DNA of 22,854 nucleotides from a virus: IMG/VR virus record IMGVR_UViG_3300022073_000028, positions 1 to 22,854 of that record; one strand, 5' to 3'. Shown piece by piece: positions 1 to 6,127 of this stretch (position 1 is its first letter; each line of letters starts with the position of its first letter). The notes under the pieces were generated by a model. It saw only the letters and a program-made list of their open reading frames with translations, ran no database searches and was not told where the DNA came from. The position numbers and the translations under genes were made by a program.

Positions 1-158
1 TCGATGTATCCAAGGTGGTGGTAGCGGGCTGTTTCTTCGCTGATGCCTCTTGCTGAGAGCAGGTCGAGTATGTTTTCGAGGTGGGTTTCGTAGAGGGCTG
101 AGGCTTTCTGGATTCGGCGGCGTTCCGCAATGTTGTATGGGCGTATGCTGTCGTACAT
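1..158 (-). CDS. DNA primase, part downstream of the zinc finger (partial, runs off window)
   Basis: Reading leftward from an ATG at 158-156, this frame stays open to the window edge for 52 codons. The peptide begins MYDSIRPYNIAERRRIQ and continues with LLSARGISEETARYHHLGYI. The stretch 'L-ARGIxxETxxxxxLGY' is typical of the segment between the CHC2 zinc finger and the catalytic core of DnaG-type primases. A stop (TAG, 176-174) lies in this frame just upstream, so the ORF cannot be joined to the zinc-finger ORF without a frame change. Only a purine-rich stretch, not a clear Shine-Dalgarno, precedes the ATG. It may be an independent gene, the product of a +1 shift from the overlapping zinc-finger ORF, or the result of a sequencing indel. 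The catalytic domain itself is outside the window. Confidence 0.6.
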   Translation of the reverse strand, partial: MYDSIRPYNIAERRRIQKASALYETHLENILDLLSARGISEETARYHHLGYI

Positions 159-396
159 TCGGGTTTTCTTCTTCTAATCGTTGTTGCAGCTTATGGAGTC
201 CGCCTCCGATACCGCATGTGTGGCAGTACCAGACGCCCTTGTCGAGGTTGATGCTCATGGAGGGCTGGTGGTCGTCGTGGAACGGGCAGAGGATGTGTTG
301 CTCGTTTTTGGATGGGTTGTAGCGTATCCGATAGGTGTCGAGGAGGCGGCGGGTGTCAGAGGTGTGGGAGGAGCTCGTTGAGGGTTGATACCACAT
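1..396 (-). CDS. Primase CHC2 zinc-finger ORF (partial, overlaps the next primase ORF out of frame)
   Basis: Translation from ATG 396-394 gives MWYQPSTSSSHTSDTRRLLD, followed by a zinc-binding ribbon: CPFH, then a spacer ending GVWYCHTC and GIGG. This is the CxxH...CxxC pattern of the CHC2 domain that lets DnaG-type primases bind template DNA. A GGAG lies 8 bases before the ATG, and the start falls inside the end of the upstream nuclease gene (41-base overlap). The meaningful part ends near 174. After that the frame stays open to the window edge but reads P/R/H-rich shadow sequence, while the true primase continuation is in another frame from 158. The protein therefore either ends as a stand-alone zinc-finger piece further left or is joined to the next domain by frameshifting. 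Confidence 0.65.
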   Translation of the reverse strand, partial: MWYQPSTSSSHTSDTRRLLDTYRIRYNPSKNEQHILCPFHDDHQPSMSINLDKGVWYCHTCGIGGGLHKLQQRLEEENPNVRQHTPIQHCGTPPNPESLSPLRNPPRKHTRPALSKRHQRRNSPLPPPWIHR

Positions 397-712
397 AGGC
401 TTCGCTCCAGGGTTTGTTGCGCTGTTTCATGATGACGAGTCCGATGGTGGACTGGTTTTCGCGGTTTCGATGGGTTTCATAGTTTCGTGCCTCGGTAGTT
501 GCTTCTTTGACGAATTGGGCGAGATGGGGCTGCCCGGCCTTGGCTTCGATCACATAGGTGTGGTTGCCGGTTTTGAGGATGAGGTCGCCTTCGTCCTCTT
601 TACCGTTGAGGTGGAGGCGTTCAATATCGTGTCCGATGTCGCGTAGCTGATGCAATAGTCGTGTTTCCCATTCTGCGCCTGCCCGCCGGTTGCGTGCCTG
701 CTGTGTGGCCAT
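356..712 (-). CDS. Small PD-(D/E)XK nuclease, Holliday-junction-resolvase-like
   Basis: 118 aa. The middle shows a PD-(D/E)XK-type active site: Glu14 in an early helix, GD43 in 'EDEGDLILK', then IEAK with Glu56 and Lys58, followed by an amphipathic helix. This order and the small size fit archaeal-type Holliday junction resolvases and related restriction-like phage nucleases, which act on branched DNA during replication and recombination. The basic N terminus (QQARNRRAG) suits DNA binding. It lies between the ATPase gene (7-base gap) and the primase zinc-finger ORF, so it belongs to the replication cluster. Fold class is fairly clear. The exact substrate is inference. Confidence 0.75.
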   Translation of the reverse strand: MATQQARNRRAGAEWETRLLHQLRDIGHDIERLHLNGKEDEGDLILKTGNHTYVIEAKAGQPHLAQFVKEATTEARNYETHRNRENQSTIGLVIMKQRNKPWSEAYVVSTLNELLPHL

Positions 713-718
713 AGTTTT

Positions 719-1582
719 TTAGAGTCCTTTGTGTGTTGTGGTCATGTTCCATGGCTGTTTTTCGGCGAGGGGCCCGAAGAATGTGTATTCGGGGTAGGCT
801 CGTAGCCGTTCGTATCGGGTGCCGTCGGGGCTGGATTTGCCGGTGCGCTGTTTGAGTACGGCGATGCGTGCCTCTGCCGGTATCGATAGGCCGTTGCCGT
901 TGTCTTCGCCGCCATAAAGTGAGACTCCTAGGATGAGTTGTGGTTTTTCGGAGAGGCCGTTTTTGATTTCTCGCCTAGCCGGGGGGTGTTCGATGTCGGT
1001 TCCGGTTTTGTCGGTTGCGTGGTGGGTGACGATGATGGTGGAGCCGGTATCCCTACCTAATGCTGTTATCCATTGCATGGCTTCTTGCTGTGCCTGGTAG
1101 TCGGATTCGCAGTCTTGGATGTCCATCAGGTTGTCTATGACGATGAGTGGTGGAAATGTGTTCCACATTTCCATGTAGGCTTGCAACTCCATGGTGATGT
1201 CGGTCCATGTGATAGGTGACTGGAATGAGAATGTGATGTGTTGGCCGTGGTGGATGCTGTCTCGATAGTATTCTGGCCCGTAGTCATCAATGTTGTGTTG
1301 TATCTGTGTGGTGGTGTGTTGGGTGTTGAGTGAGATGATTCGCGTGGAGGCCTCCCAGGGTGTCATGTCCCCTGATATGTAGAGGGCGGGCTGGTTGAGC
1401 ATCGCTGTGATGAACATGGCTAGCCCGGATTTTTGACTGCCGGACCGCCCCGCAATCATCACCAAATCCCCTTTGTGGATGTGCATGTCCAGGTTGCGGT
1501 AGAGGGGTTCTAGCTGGGGTATTCGGGGCAGCTCGGCAGCTGTTTGGGAGGCTCTCTCGAAGGATCGTTGTAGAGAGAGCAT
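719..1582 (-). CDS. RecA/DnaB-type ATPase, probable replicative helicase
   Basis: 287 aa with a RecA-like core. The P-loop is at residues 45-52 (GRSGSQKS), preceded by a hydrophobic strand (LVMIA). Walker B is LIVIDN (146-151), followed by a strand ending in IIVTHHATD (183-191) that resembles the sensor region of DnaB/RadA-like proteins. Phage proteins of this size encode replicative helicases or recombination ATPases, and its position beside primase, nuclease and possible ssDNA-binding genes supports a replication role. The usual Gly before the P-loop Lys is Gln here; I recall a similar form in other actinophage helicases but could not check. AAGG lies just upstream of the ATG at 1582. No N-terminal primase-interaction domain is visible. 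Confidence 0.8.
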   Translation of the reverse strand: MLSLQRSFERASQTAAELPRIPQLEPLYRNLDMHIHKGDLVMIAGRSGSQKSGLAMFITAMLNQPALYISGDMTPWEASTRIISLNTQHTTTQIQHNIDDYGPEYYRDSIHHGQHITFSFQSPITWTDITMELQAYMEMWNTFPPLIVIDNLMDIQDCESDYQAQQEAMQWITALGRDTGSTIIVTHHATDKTGTDIEHPPARREIKNGLSEKPQLILGVSLYGGEDNGNGLSIPAEARIAVLKQRTGKSSPDGTRYERLRAYPEYTFFGPLAEKQPWNMTTTHKGL

Positions 1583-1622
1583 CGGGACCTTATCTATCTA
1601 TCGGTTGGATGTGTATTGGTGG

Positions 1623-2093
1623 TCAGATGGAGTCGATGTCTACATCAGCATCAGTAGAGGCTGTGGTATCGTCTAGCTGGCCGTTATCGCGCTTGTCTAC
1701 GTATTCGGCAACCTTATCATAGATGGCGTCGTCCAATGGTTTGAGCACGACAGCGTTGAACCCGTTTTTGGTGCGCACGGTGGCGAGTTTGAAGGCCTGC
1801 TCCTCGCCAAGATAGGCTTCGAGGTCGCGGATCATGGAGTGTGGGCGATCGTTGCTGCCGCGCGCTTTCTCGATAATAGCATTGGGGATGGTTTCTGGGG
1901 TGCCGTTGTTGAGATCGTCTAGGGTGTGGAAGATGGTGACATCAGCGTAGATGCGGTCTGCGACCTGTCCACCGTAGCCTTCAGTGTTGTGCTCGACGTC
2001 GCGGATTTTGAAGGCGATGGCGGTGGCGTCCTGGTTTCGGGACGGGTTAAAGAAGGTGCTGTTGCTGTTGTTGCGGTAGTTGGCGAGTCCCAT
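1623..2093 (-). CDS. Unknown early protein with acidic C-terminal tail, possible ssDNA-binding protein
   Basis: 156 aa. I do not recognise the family. The body is a mixed alpha/beta-looking domain beginning MGLANYRNNSNSTFF. The C terminus is strongly acidic (DDTTASTDADVDIDSI), like the partner-recruiting tails of SSB proteins although without the exact DDDIPF end. The neighbours are the helicase-like ATPase on one side and, beyond one small gene, a RecB-like nuclease, which is where phages often place an ssDNA-binding or annealing protein. The ATG at 2093 has an AAAGGAAA stretch about 8 bases upstream. The SSB idea rests on tail and context only. Confidence 0.7.
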   Translation of the reverse strand: MGLANYRNNSNSTFFNPSRNQDATAIAFKIRDVEHNTEGYGGQVADRIYADVTIFHTLDDLNNGTPETIPNAIIEKARGSNDRPHSMIRDLEAYLGEEQAFKLATVRTKNGFNAVVLKPLDDAIYDKVAEYVDKRDNGQLDDTTASTDADVDIDSI

Positions 2094-2150
2094 AACTGTT
2101 GTTTCCTTTTACTGTTTGTGTTTGTTTCTTGTTGTTGGTTTGTGTCGGTT

Positions 2151-2561
2151 TTATCGGGTGAGGCTGTTTCGTTTGGTGCGGAACGCCTCGGAGACGTCAC
2201 TGTTACTGGTGATGGTTTTCTTGTACTGTTTGAGTAGATCGGCTAGTTGCGCCTTGCTTGTTGCGTTGTTGATTTTGTCGATGACGATGCTGTTTTCTTT
2301 GCTGGCGATGTTGTCTACATAGTTTTTGGCTGCCTGATTGTATCGGTCTTGGAGGATGATTGATGCGCTCGCTACCAGGGTGGCTAAATCCCAGTCTTTG
2401 GAGACTGTTTCGTCTTTCAATCCGCCCAACAGGTCGATGATGGCCTGTTTCGCCTGATCAGCGTTGTCTCCGCGGATGACGGTCCATGGTGCAGCATAGT
2501 CGCCCCCATATTTGAGTGTGATCGTTAGTCGATCATTGTCTGTGATATGTTCGTCGGTCAC
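2151..2561 (-). CDS. Hypothetical early protein
   Basis: 136 aa starting at a GTG (2561) that overlaps the stop of the RecB-like nuclease gene by four bases (GTGA), so translation is probably coupled. The protein is soluble and largely helical in its second half, with residues such as WDLATLVASASIILQDRY and KAQLADLLKQYKK. There is no signal peptide, membrane segment or recognisable catalytic motif. Its fixed position directly behind the nuclease suggests a partner or regulator in the same recombination module, but nothing in the sequence proves it. Confidence 0.75.
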   Translation of the reverse strand: MTDEHITDNDRLTITLKYGGDYAAPWTVIRGDNADQAKQAIIDLLGGLKDETVSKDWDLATLVASASIILQDRYNQAAKNYVDNIASKENSIVIDKINNATSKAQLADLLKQYKKTITSNSDVSEAFRTKRNSLTR

Positions 2562-3505
2562 TTGTTTTCCTTTTCTTTATTGTCTGTTTGGGGTGGCTGT
2601 ACGGTAGTTTCTATCGGGTATCTGTACGAGTTTTTGCCGTTTACGGCCCAGCAGGCGTCTTGTACAGGGCATCCTTTGCAGAGTGTTGTGACGTGTGGGA
2701 CGAAGATTCCTTGACTGATTCCTTTCATTGCTTGACTGTACATGGATGATACATGCCGGTAGGTGTTGTTGTCAAGGTCGTAGAGTTCGGTTGCTGTGCC
2801 CTGTGTCGGGGACTTGTCGTCGTTGCGGCTGGTGGCCGGCGTCCAAAACATGCCTTTTGTCACATCGTTGCCGTGTTGTTCGAGCATGTACCTGTATGTG
2901 TGCAGCTGCATGCTGTCTGCTGGTAGGCGTCCTGTTTTGAGGTCGAGGATGAATGTTTCGCCGGTGTCGGTGTTGGTGAAAACGCGGTCAATATATCCGA
3001 CTATTTTTGTGTCATCGTTCAGGATGGTTTCTACCGGGTATTCGATGCCGGGTTTACCGTCCAGGATTGCGGTGATGTATTCTGGGTGGTTGCGCCTCCA
3101 TGTTTTCCAGCGGTCCACAAAGGTGGGACCGTATATCATCCACCAGTCGTAGTCTTTCTTGTGCGGCCCGCCTGACTCGCACATGTTTTTGCATATTCGG
3201 CCGGAGGGTTTGATTTCGGTGCCTTCGGATTCGGCGAGGGCGACTTGTGTGTCGAAAACGTTTTTGAAGGATGAGAGCTTGTCTGGCAGTGCAGGGTATT
3301 CGGCGGGATTGTACAGGTGGAGGTCGTACTGTTCGGTGATGTGGTGTATGGCGCTTCCGGCGATGGTGGCGTACCAGGTGTGGTGTTGGGCGTGGTAGCC
3401 GTGTTGGAGGCGCCATTTTTCTCCGCATTCGGCCCACTGGGTGAGTGAACTGTAGGAGATGTGGCCTGGATGGTCGATGGTGGACGGTTTTTGTGCTAGA
3501 GGCAT
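2558..3505 (-). CDS. RecB/Cas4-like PD-(D/E)XK exonuclease with probable Fe-S cluster
   Basis: 315 aa. Motifs appear in the family order: 'SYSSLTQWAECGEKWRL' at the N terminus with Cys27, His54 in GSAIHH, Asp173 in GYIDRVF, Asp188 and Lys190 in FILDLKTG, and the QxxxY-type motif near residues 200-204. Three cysteines at the C terminus (LCKGCPVQDAC, 276/279/285) plus Cys27 give the four ligands expected for the 4Fe-4S cluster of AddB/Cas4-type nucleases. Such enzymes resect DNA ends for recombination. The open frame extends upstream, but the start is placed at ATG 3505 because it overlaps the stop of the preceding gene as TAATG and the domain begins just after it. The upstream extension is Arg/Pro-rich shadow of that gene. 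Confidence 0.85.
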   Translation of the reverse strand: MPLAQKPSTIDHPGHISYSSLTQWAECGEKWRLQHGYHAQHHTWYATIAGSAIHHITEQYDLHLYNPAEYPALPDKLSSFKNVFDTQVALAESEGTEIKPSGRICKNMCESGGPHKKDYDWWMIYGPTFVDRWKTWRRNHPEYITAILDGKPGIEYPVETILNDDTKIVGYIDRVFTNTDTGETFILDLKTGRLPADSMQLHTYRYMLEQHGNDVTKGMFWTPATSRNDDKSPTQGTATELYDLDNNTYRHVSSMYSQAMKGISQGIFVPHVTTLCKGCPVQDACWAVNGKNSYRYPIETTVQPPQTDNKEKENK

Positions 3506-3864
3506 TACTTGTCGCCTTTGTGGGTGTTCCATGGGTTGCGGGTGTCTTGGCCGGCATTGTGTTGCTGGTAGGCGAGGAGTGCGAGGCAGTGCCAGGCTGC
3601 GTGTGCCAGATGCGGTAGTCCGGATTCGCGGTCGAGGTTGTTGCCTTGCTGCCATGATAGGAGGTGCCTGTAGAGGGCGTCGACGCTGTGGCTCCACGGG
3701 TATCCTCCGGTCCAGTTGTTGTCGCCGTATTTGGTGGCGCCGTATCCGGCTACTTCGCCTAGGGCGTGAAGGGATGCGGGGTCGATGAGGGATATTCGGC
3801 ATTGTTTGAGTTCTTTTCGGGCACCGGTGTTGGGGTCGGTGTACATGCGGGTGGGCTCATCCAT
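3505..3864 (-). CDS. DUF5664 protein, dATP/dGTP diphosphohydrolase-like
   Basis: 119 aa. The sequence carries the hallmark run of this phage family: KELKQCRISLIDPASL, GYGATKYGDNNW, YRHLLSWQQG, and SGLPHLAHAAWHCLALLAY. The regularly placed helices with E, H and D residues fit an all-alpha nucleotide-pyrophosphohydrolase-like fold. Family members are commonly annotated as dATP/dGTP diphosphohydrolases and would act on the deoxynucleotide pool during phage replication. The start at ATG 3864 has AGAAAGG 12 bases upstream; a downstream Met (residue 7) is an alternative. The stop overlaps the start of the RecB-like nuclease gene by one base, so both are translated in sequence. Family call is good; the biochemical activity is inferred. 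Confidence 0.8.
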   Translation of the reverse strand: MDEPTRMYTDPNTGARKELKQCRISLIDPASLHALGEVAGYGATKYGDNNWTGGYPWSHSVDALYRHLLSWQQGNNLDRESGLPHLAHAAWHCLALLAYQQHNAGQDTRNPWNTHKGDK

Positions 3865-3893
3865 GGGGTGTGTGCGCCTTTCTAGGGGGTGGG

Positions 3894-3977
3894 TTACTGG
3901 TTGGGGTTGTGGGCTAGGGCGACGGCGAGAATGACGATGGCGAGGGTTTCTGCGATCAGGATGGGTGTTGTGATCAT
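3894..3977 (-). CDS. 27-aa hydrophobic membrane peptide
   Basis: A very short gene whose ATG (3977) overlaps the stop of the 66-aa membrane protein as ATGA. The peptide is MITTPILIAETLAIVILAVA followed by LAHNPNQ: one continuous hydrophobic segment long enough to span a membrane, with a short polar tail. Its stop is 29 bases before the DUF5664 start, filling a gap that is otherwise empty in this densely packed operon. The coupled overlap, sensible composition and tight fit argue that it is translated. Its role is unknown. Small single-span peptides in early phage operons sometimes modify the host membrane or block superinfection, but that is not shown here. Confidence 0.55.
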   Translation of the reverse strand: MITTPILIAETLAIVILAVALAHNPNQ

Positions 3978-4174
3978 TTGTGGTCTTTGGGCTGGTAGGT
4001 GAGTGTTGATGCACCCAGGAGGGTGGCGAGGGCGCATGCGGCGATGATGGCGAGGGCTGCCTTATGTGTGGTGCCGGTTGCGTACATCCATGTGATGATG
4101 GCGCCTTGGATCCATGCCAGGGTGGTGAAGAATGTTTCGTAACTGTGCAGCTCAATGTTGTTGGGGGTGTTCAT
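3974..4174 (-). CDS. 66-aa membrane protein with two predicted spans
   Basis: The start ATG at 4174 overlaps the stop of the 75-aa gene as ATGA, and its own stop overlaps the next start in the same way, so three genes form a coupled chain. The protein begins MNTPNNIELHSYE and has two hydrophobic stretches: roughly residues 15-33 (FFTTLAWIQGAIITWMY) and 39-59 (AALAIIAACALATLLGASTL), with a short polar link. This gives a helical hairpin in the membrane. A longer reading frame exists upstream but is low-complexity shadow sequence. No family recognised. The lipoprotein and the 27-aa peptide next door suggest a shared membrane function. Confidence 0.65.
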   Translation of the reverse strand: MNTPNNIELHSYETFFTTLAWIQGAIITWMYATGTTHKAALAIIAACALATLLGASTLTYQPKDHK

Positions 4175-4398
4175 GCTTGCTCCTGAAGAATGGTGTTGAT
4201 GGTTTTGTAAATGTTGTACAGGTCGGTTTCGATAGATAATAGTTGGTTGATTTGGTGGTCGAGGTTGATGTCTGGGTTGAGGGTGTTGATGCGGGAGGCG
4301 ATGTCGGTGGCTGTGCGTAGGGTGCTGCCGGTGTGGTGAATAATGTGTGCCGTGTCTGCGAGTCCGGTGGTGACAGCGTAGTGAGAGAGGAGAGGCAT
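4171..4398 (-). CDS. Hypothetical 75-aa helical protein
   Basis: 75 aa from ATG 4398, with AAGGAG about 10 bases upstream. The sequence is predicted to be mostly helical (DTAHIIHHTGSTLRTATDIA, then QINQLLSIETDLYNIYKTI), with no membrane span and no cysteines. It could form a small helical bundle or coiled coil. It is translationally coupled to the two-span membrane protein downstream (ATGA overlap) and follows the lipoprotein gene by 23 bases. I do not recognise a family. Confidence 0.65.
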   Translation of the reverse strand: MPLLSHYAVTTGLADTAHIIHHTGSTLRTATDIASRINTLNPDINLDHQINQLLSIETDLYNIYKTINTILQEQA

Positions 4399-4421
4399 GG
4401 CGGGGGATGCTCCTTGGCGGG

Positions 4422-4955
4422 TTACTGTTGCGGGTTGATGTTGAGGTCGGTGACGTGCGGGTGGTCTTCTGTTCCTGTGACGAGGCAGTGGACGGTGACT
4501 GGGAGTTTGGATGCACCGGGCTGTTTCGCGGTGGCGCCGTAGACGATGGAGAAGGTGTCTTTACCAATAATTTTGTGGAGTTGGAGGTCGATGTCGGGGT
4601 TGCCGTTCCAGTTGACACCGTGTGCGGCGGCCTGTTGTTCGGCTTTGCGGTTGCAGGTGTGTGCCGCCGTGATCATGGTGAGTCCGGTTGCGGTTTCTTC
4701 ACCCCTTGCTTGGGCTTGCTTGTGGGTTTTGGCCTGCTCGGCTTGCAGTGACTGTTCTGCGGCTGCCTGCCGTGCTTTCTTTTCGGCTTTGCGCTGTTGG
4801 GTAGTCTTGGGTGTCCATTCGGTGTTGGCTGTGGTGGCTTGTGGGGCTGGCTGTGAGGCGAGTGGCGGATTGTCGTCTGGGGCTGGCATGAATGAGCATG
4901 CGGCGATGATGGCGGCTGCGATGCCTGCGATGGTGTAGCCGTTTTTCTTGTTCAT
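4422..4955 (-). CDS. Putative phage lipoprotein with coiled-coil linker
   Basis: 177 aa from ATG 4955, preceded by GGAAAGGGG. The N terminus is a short signal peptide (MNKKNGYTIAGIAAAIIAAC) ending in a lipobox, I-A-A-C with Cys20, so the mature protein should be lipid-anchored on the outer face of the cytoplasmic membrane. Next come a Pro/Ala/Thr-rich linker, an Ala/Gln/Lys/Glu-rich coiled coil (about residues 50-90), and a C-terminal domain with Cys residues in HTCNRK and VHCLVTG that might form a disulfide. The reading frame extends 29 codons upstream, but that part covers the promoter and has no ribosome site. Phage lipoproteins are known in other systems as superinfection-exclusion factors. 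Its place as first gene of the operon fits early expression, but the role is inferred. Confidence 0.75.
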   Translation of the reverse strand: MNKKNGYTIAGIAAAIIAACSFMPAPDDNPPLASQPAPQATTANTEWTPKTTQQRKAEKKARQAAAEQSLQAEQAKTHKQAQARGEETATGLTMITAAHTCNRKAEQQAAAHGVNWNGNPDIDLQLHKIIGKDTFSIVYGATAKQPGASKLPVTVHCLVTGTEDHPHVTDLNINPQQ

Positions 4956-5001
4956 GTTTTGTGTCCCCTTTCCGGGGTGCTGTTCGTTGCTGACATGATC
5001 A

Positions 5002-5030
5002 ATAATGGTGTGGGGGTTGTCTGATGTCAA
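5002..5030 (-). promoter_or_regulatory. Early leftward promoter PL2
   Basis: On the minus strand TTGACA (5030-5025), a 17-base spacer and CATTAT (5007-5002) form a near-consensus sigma-70-type promoter. It lies about 47 bases ahead of the lipoprotein ATG at 4955. An inverted repeat sits 5 bases upstream of the -35 box. It would drive the lipoprotein, small membrane genes and replication genes to the left. Confidence 0.75.
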
Positions 5031-5035
5031 GTGTG

Positions 5036-5054
5036 CGCTCAACGATTGTGAGCG
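5036..5054. promoter_or_regulatory. Operator-like inverted repeat CGCTCA-N7-TGAGCG (site 2)
   Basis: A perfect 6-bp inverted repeat with a 7-base centre lies immediately upstream of the -35 of PL2. The same repeat, with the same 5-base distance to a TTGAC(A/T) hexamer, occurs at 5810-5828. Sequence further upstream is also similar in both copies (a TGTGTG run). The placement suits an activator or a repressor; no regulator gene is identifiable in the window. Confidence 0.7.
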
Positions 5055-5075
5055 ATACTTGTGTGGCTTGGGGTT

Positions 5076-5387
5076 TTATCGGGCGAATAAGGTGAGTAGG
5101 TGGCCAACATTGATGCGGGTCACGTTCCAGTAGAGTTGTGTGGCTTCCCCACCGGTGAGTGGCTTCCACTCGTCATGGCTGTAGACGGTGCCGTCGGATG
5201 CGATGAATGTGTTGGGGCGCAGCTTGTGAAGTTCAGTCTCTACGCTCTGCCGGTAGGCTTCGGCGAGGCCCTCAAAATCGAGGTGGTCGCAGGAGAGGTT
5301 TTCGAGGCGTGTCAGGTCGAAGGGTGTGGGGCAGTCGTAGCTGGCGGGGGTGTAGAGCTGGGTGAAGTGGTTGGCGATCTTTTGCAT
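5076..5387 (-). CDS. Small early protein, paralogue of its upstream neighbour
   Basis: 103 aa from ATG 5387, chosen because AGAAAGGA lies just upstream; the open frame begins 17 codons earlier without such a site. The C-terminal half (SDGTVYSHDEWKPLTGGEAT, then a helical tail) aligns with the neighbouring 102-aa protein (LDGAIYGPQDWQPLTADEAE). The preceding helix (FEGLAEAYRQSVETELHKL) matches too. The two genes therefore arose by tandem duplication. Family and function are unknown. It is the last gene of the first early transcription unit, before the PL2 promoter. Confidence 0.75.
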   Translation of the reverse strand: MQKIANHFTQLYTPASYDCPTPFDLTRLENLSCDHLDFEGLAEAYRQSVETELHKLRPNTFIASDGTVYSHDEWKPLTGGEATQLYWNVTRINVGHLLTLFAR

Positions 5388-5418
5388 GACGGGTTCCTTT
5401 CTGGTGTGTGGATGGTTT

Positions 5419-5727
5419 TTATCGTGTGGCTTCGGCAATAATGGCGTCGAGGTCGATAATGTCGATCATGTCGTGGAGTTCCTCGGCCTCATCCGCGGTG
5501 AGTGGCTGCCAGTCCTGGGGTCCGTATATGGCGCCGTCGAGGGTGATGGTCCAGTCGGACTGGATGAGTCGGATGGCTTCTTCGACTTTGGCGTGATACA
5601 TGCGGCGCACCATATTCAGATCCATGTCGTCTGAATGGTCTCCGGTGAGGGTGTGGAGGCTGAGTGGATCGATTTCTGTCTGCCCGTAAAGGCTGGTGAA
5701 TGATGGGGTGATGAGTGTGTCACACAT
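5419..5727 (-). CDS. First early gene, acidic small protein, paralogue of the next gene
   Basis: 102 aa, ATG at 5727 preceded by AGAAAGGAG at good spacing. This is the first gene read leftward from the large non-coding region. It is rich in Asp/Glu (DHSDDMDLNM, TADEAEELHDMIDIIDLDAI) and has a conserved core 'DGxxYxxxxWxPLTxxEAxxL' shared with the downstream gene. A protein this acidic and this early could be a DNA mimic or a host-takeover factor, but nothing proves that. No membrane segment or cysteine-rich motif is present. Confidence 0.75.
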   Translation of the reverse strand: MCDTLITPSFTSLYGQTEIDPLSLHTLTGDHSDDMDLNMVRRMYHAKVEEAIRLIQSDWTITLDGAIYGPQDWQPLTADEAEELHDMIDIIDLDAIIAEATR

Positions 5728-5773
5728 GAGGGGATGCTCCTTTCTGGATTGTTTAGGTTGGTTGTTGTGGTTT

Positions 5774-5804
5774 TTATGGTGTGGTGATTGTGATCCACAG
5801 TCAA
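5774..5804 (-). promoter_or_regulatory. Early leftward promoter PL1 (probable)
   Basis: On the minus strand TTGACT (5804-5799) is followed about 18-20 bases later by ACCATA/CATAAA. The -35 lies 5 bases from an inverted repeat identical to that of PL2, and CACACCAT in the -10 area is shared by both sites. The spacer is longer than ideal, so the -10 is less certain. It would drive the two small paralogues and perhaps all early genes. Confidence 0.55.
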
Positions 5805-5809
5805 GGCTG

Positions 5810-5828
5810 CGCTCAAACCCCGTGAGCG
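5810..5828. promoter_or_regulatory. Operator-like inverted repeat CGCTCA-N7-TGAGCG (site 1)
   Basis: Identical arms and identical spacing to the site at 5036-5054; only the 7-base centre differs. It lies directly upstream of the PL1 -35 box. Two copies in the same place relative to two early promoters indicate a common regulator or a shared promoter module. Confidence 0.7.
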
Positions 5829-5917
5829 TTTCATGTGTGTGACATGGGATGTGCCATATCTCACTTAATCCCTTATAGCCTCTCTCGGCGTCTCAAATCT
5901 TCTAGGGGTAGGATTAT

Positions 5918-5933
5918 GCAGGGTCAACCCTGC
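5918..5933. repeat. Near-perfect palindrome GCAGGGT-CA-ACCCTGC
   Basis: Two 7-bp arms separated by two bases, immediately before the first copy of the 14-bp direct repeat. The very short centre suggests a protein-binding site rather than an RNA hairpin. Confidence 0.6.
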
Positions 5934-6084
5934 TGATCGATTCTAGGGGCCTTCTAGGGCGTCTCAGGGGTATGTCTGGGTGATAGCAGGTGTGGCAGAT
6001 GATCTAGCGAGTTAAGGTGCCGAGCTTAGACATAAGATCTATCATCTAGGTGTGTGAGATAGGCCACATTCGCCTGGCTTGGTG

Positions 6085-6127
6085 TACACTCTCAAGGCCG
6101 CTCTGCCGATCTGGCATAGAGAGTGTA
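6085..6127. repeat. 9-bp stem hairpin with structured loop
   Basis: TACACTCTC (6085-6093) and GAGAGTGTA (6119-6127) are perfect inverted arms. The 25-base interior contains a smaller inverted repeat TGCC/GGCA (6104-6107 and 6113-6116). It could fold as RNA or extruded DNA. No T-run follows, so it is not a typical terminator. Confidence 0.55.

Noticed and set aside
2558-3802. 414-aa version of the RecB-like nuclease starting at 3802
   Set aside because: The first 99 residues are Arg/Pro-rich shadow of the DUF5664 gene; the ATG at 3505 coupled to that gene's stop is the sensible start.
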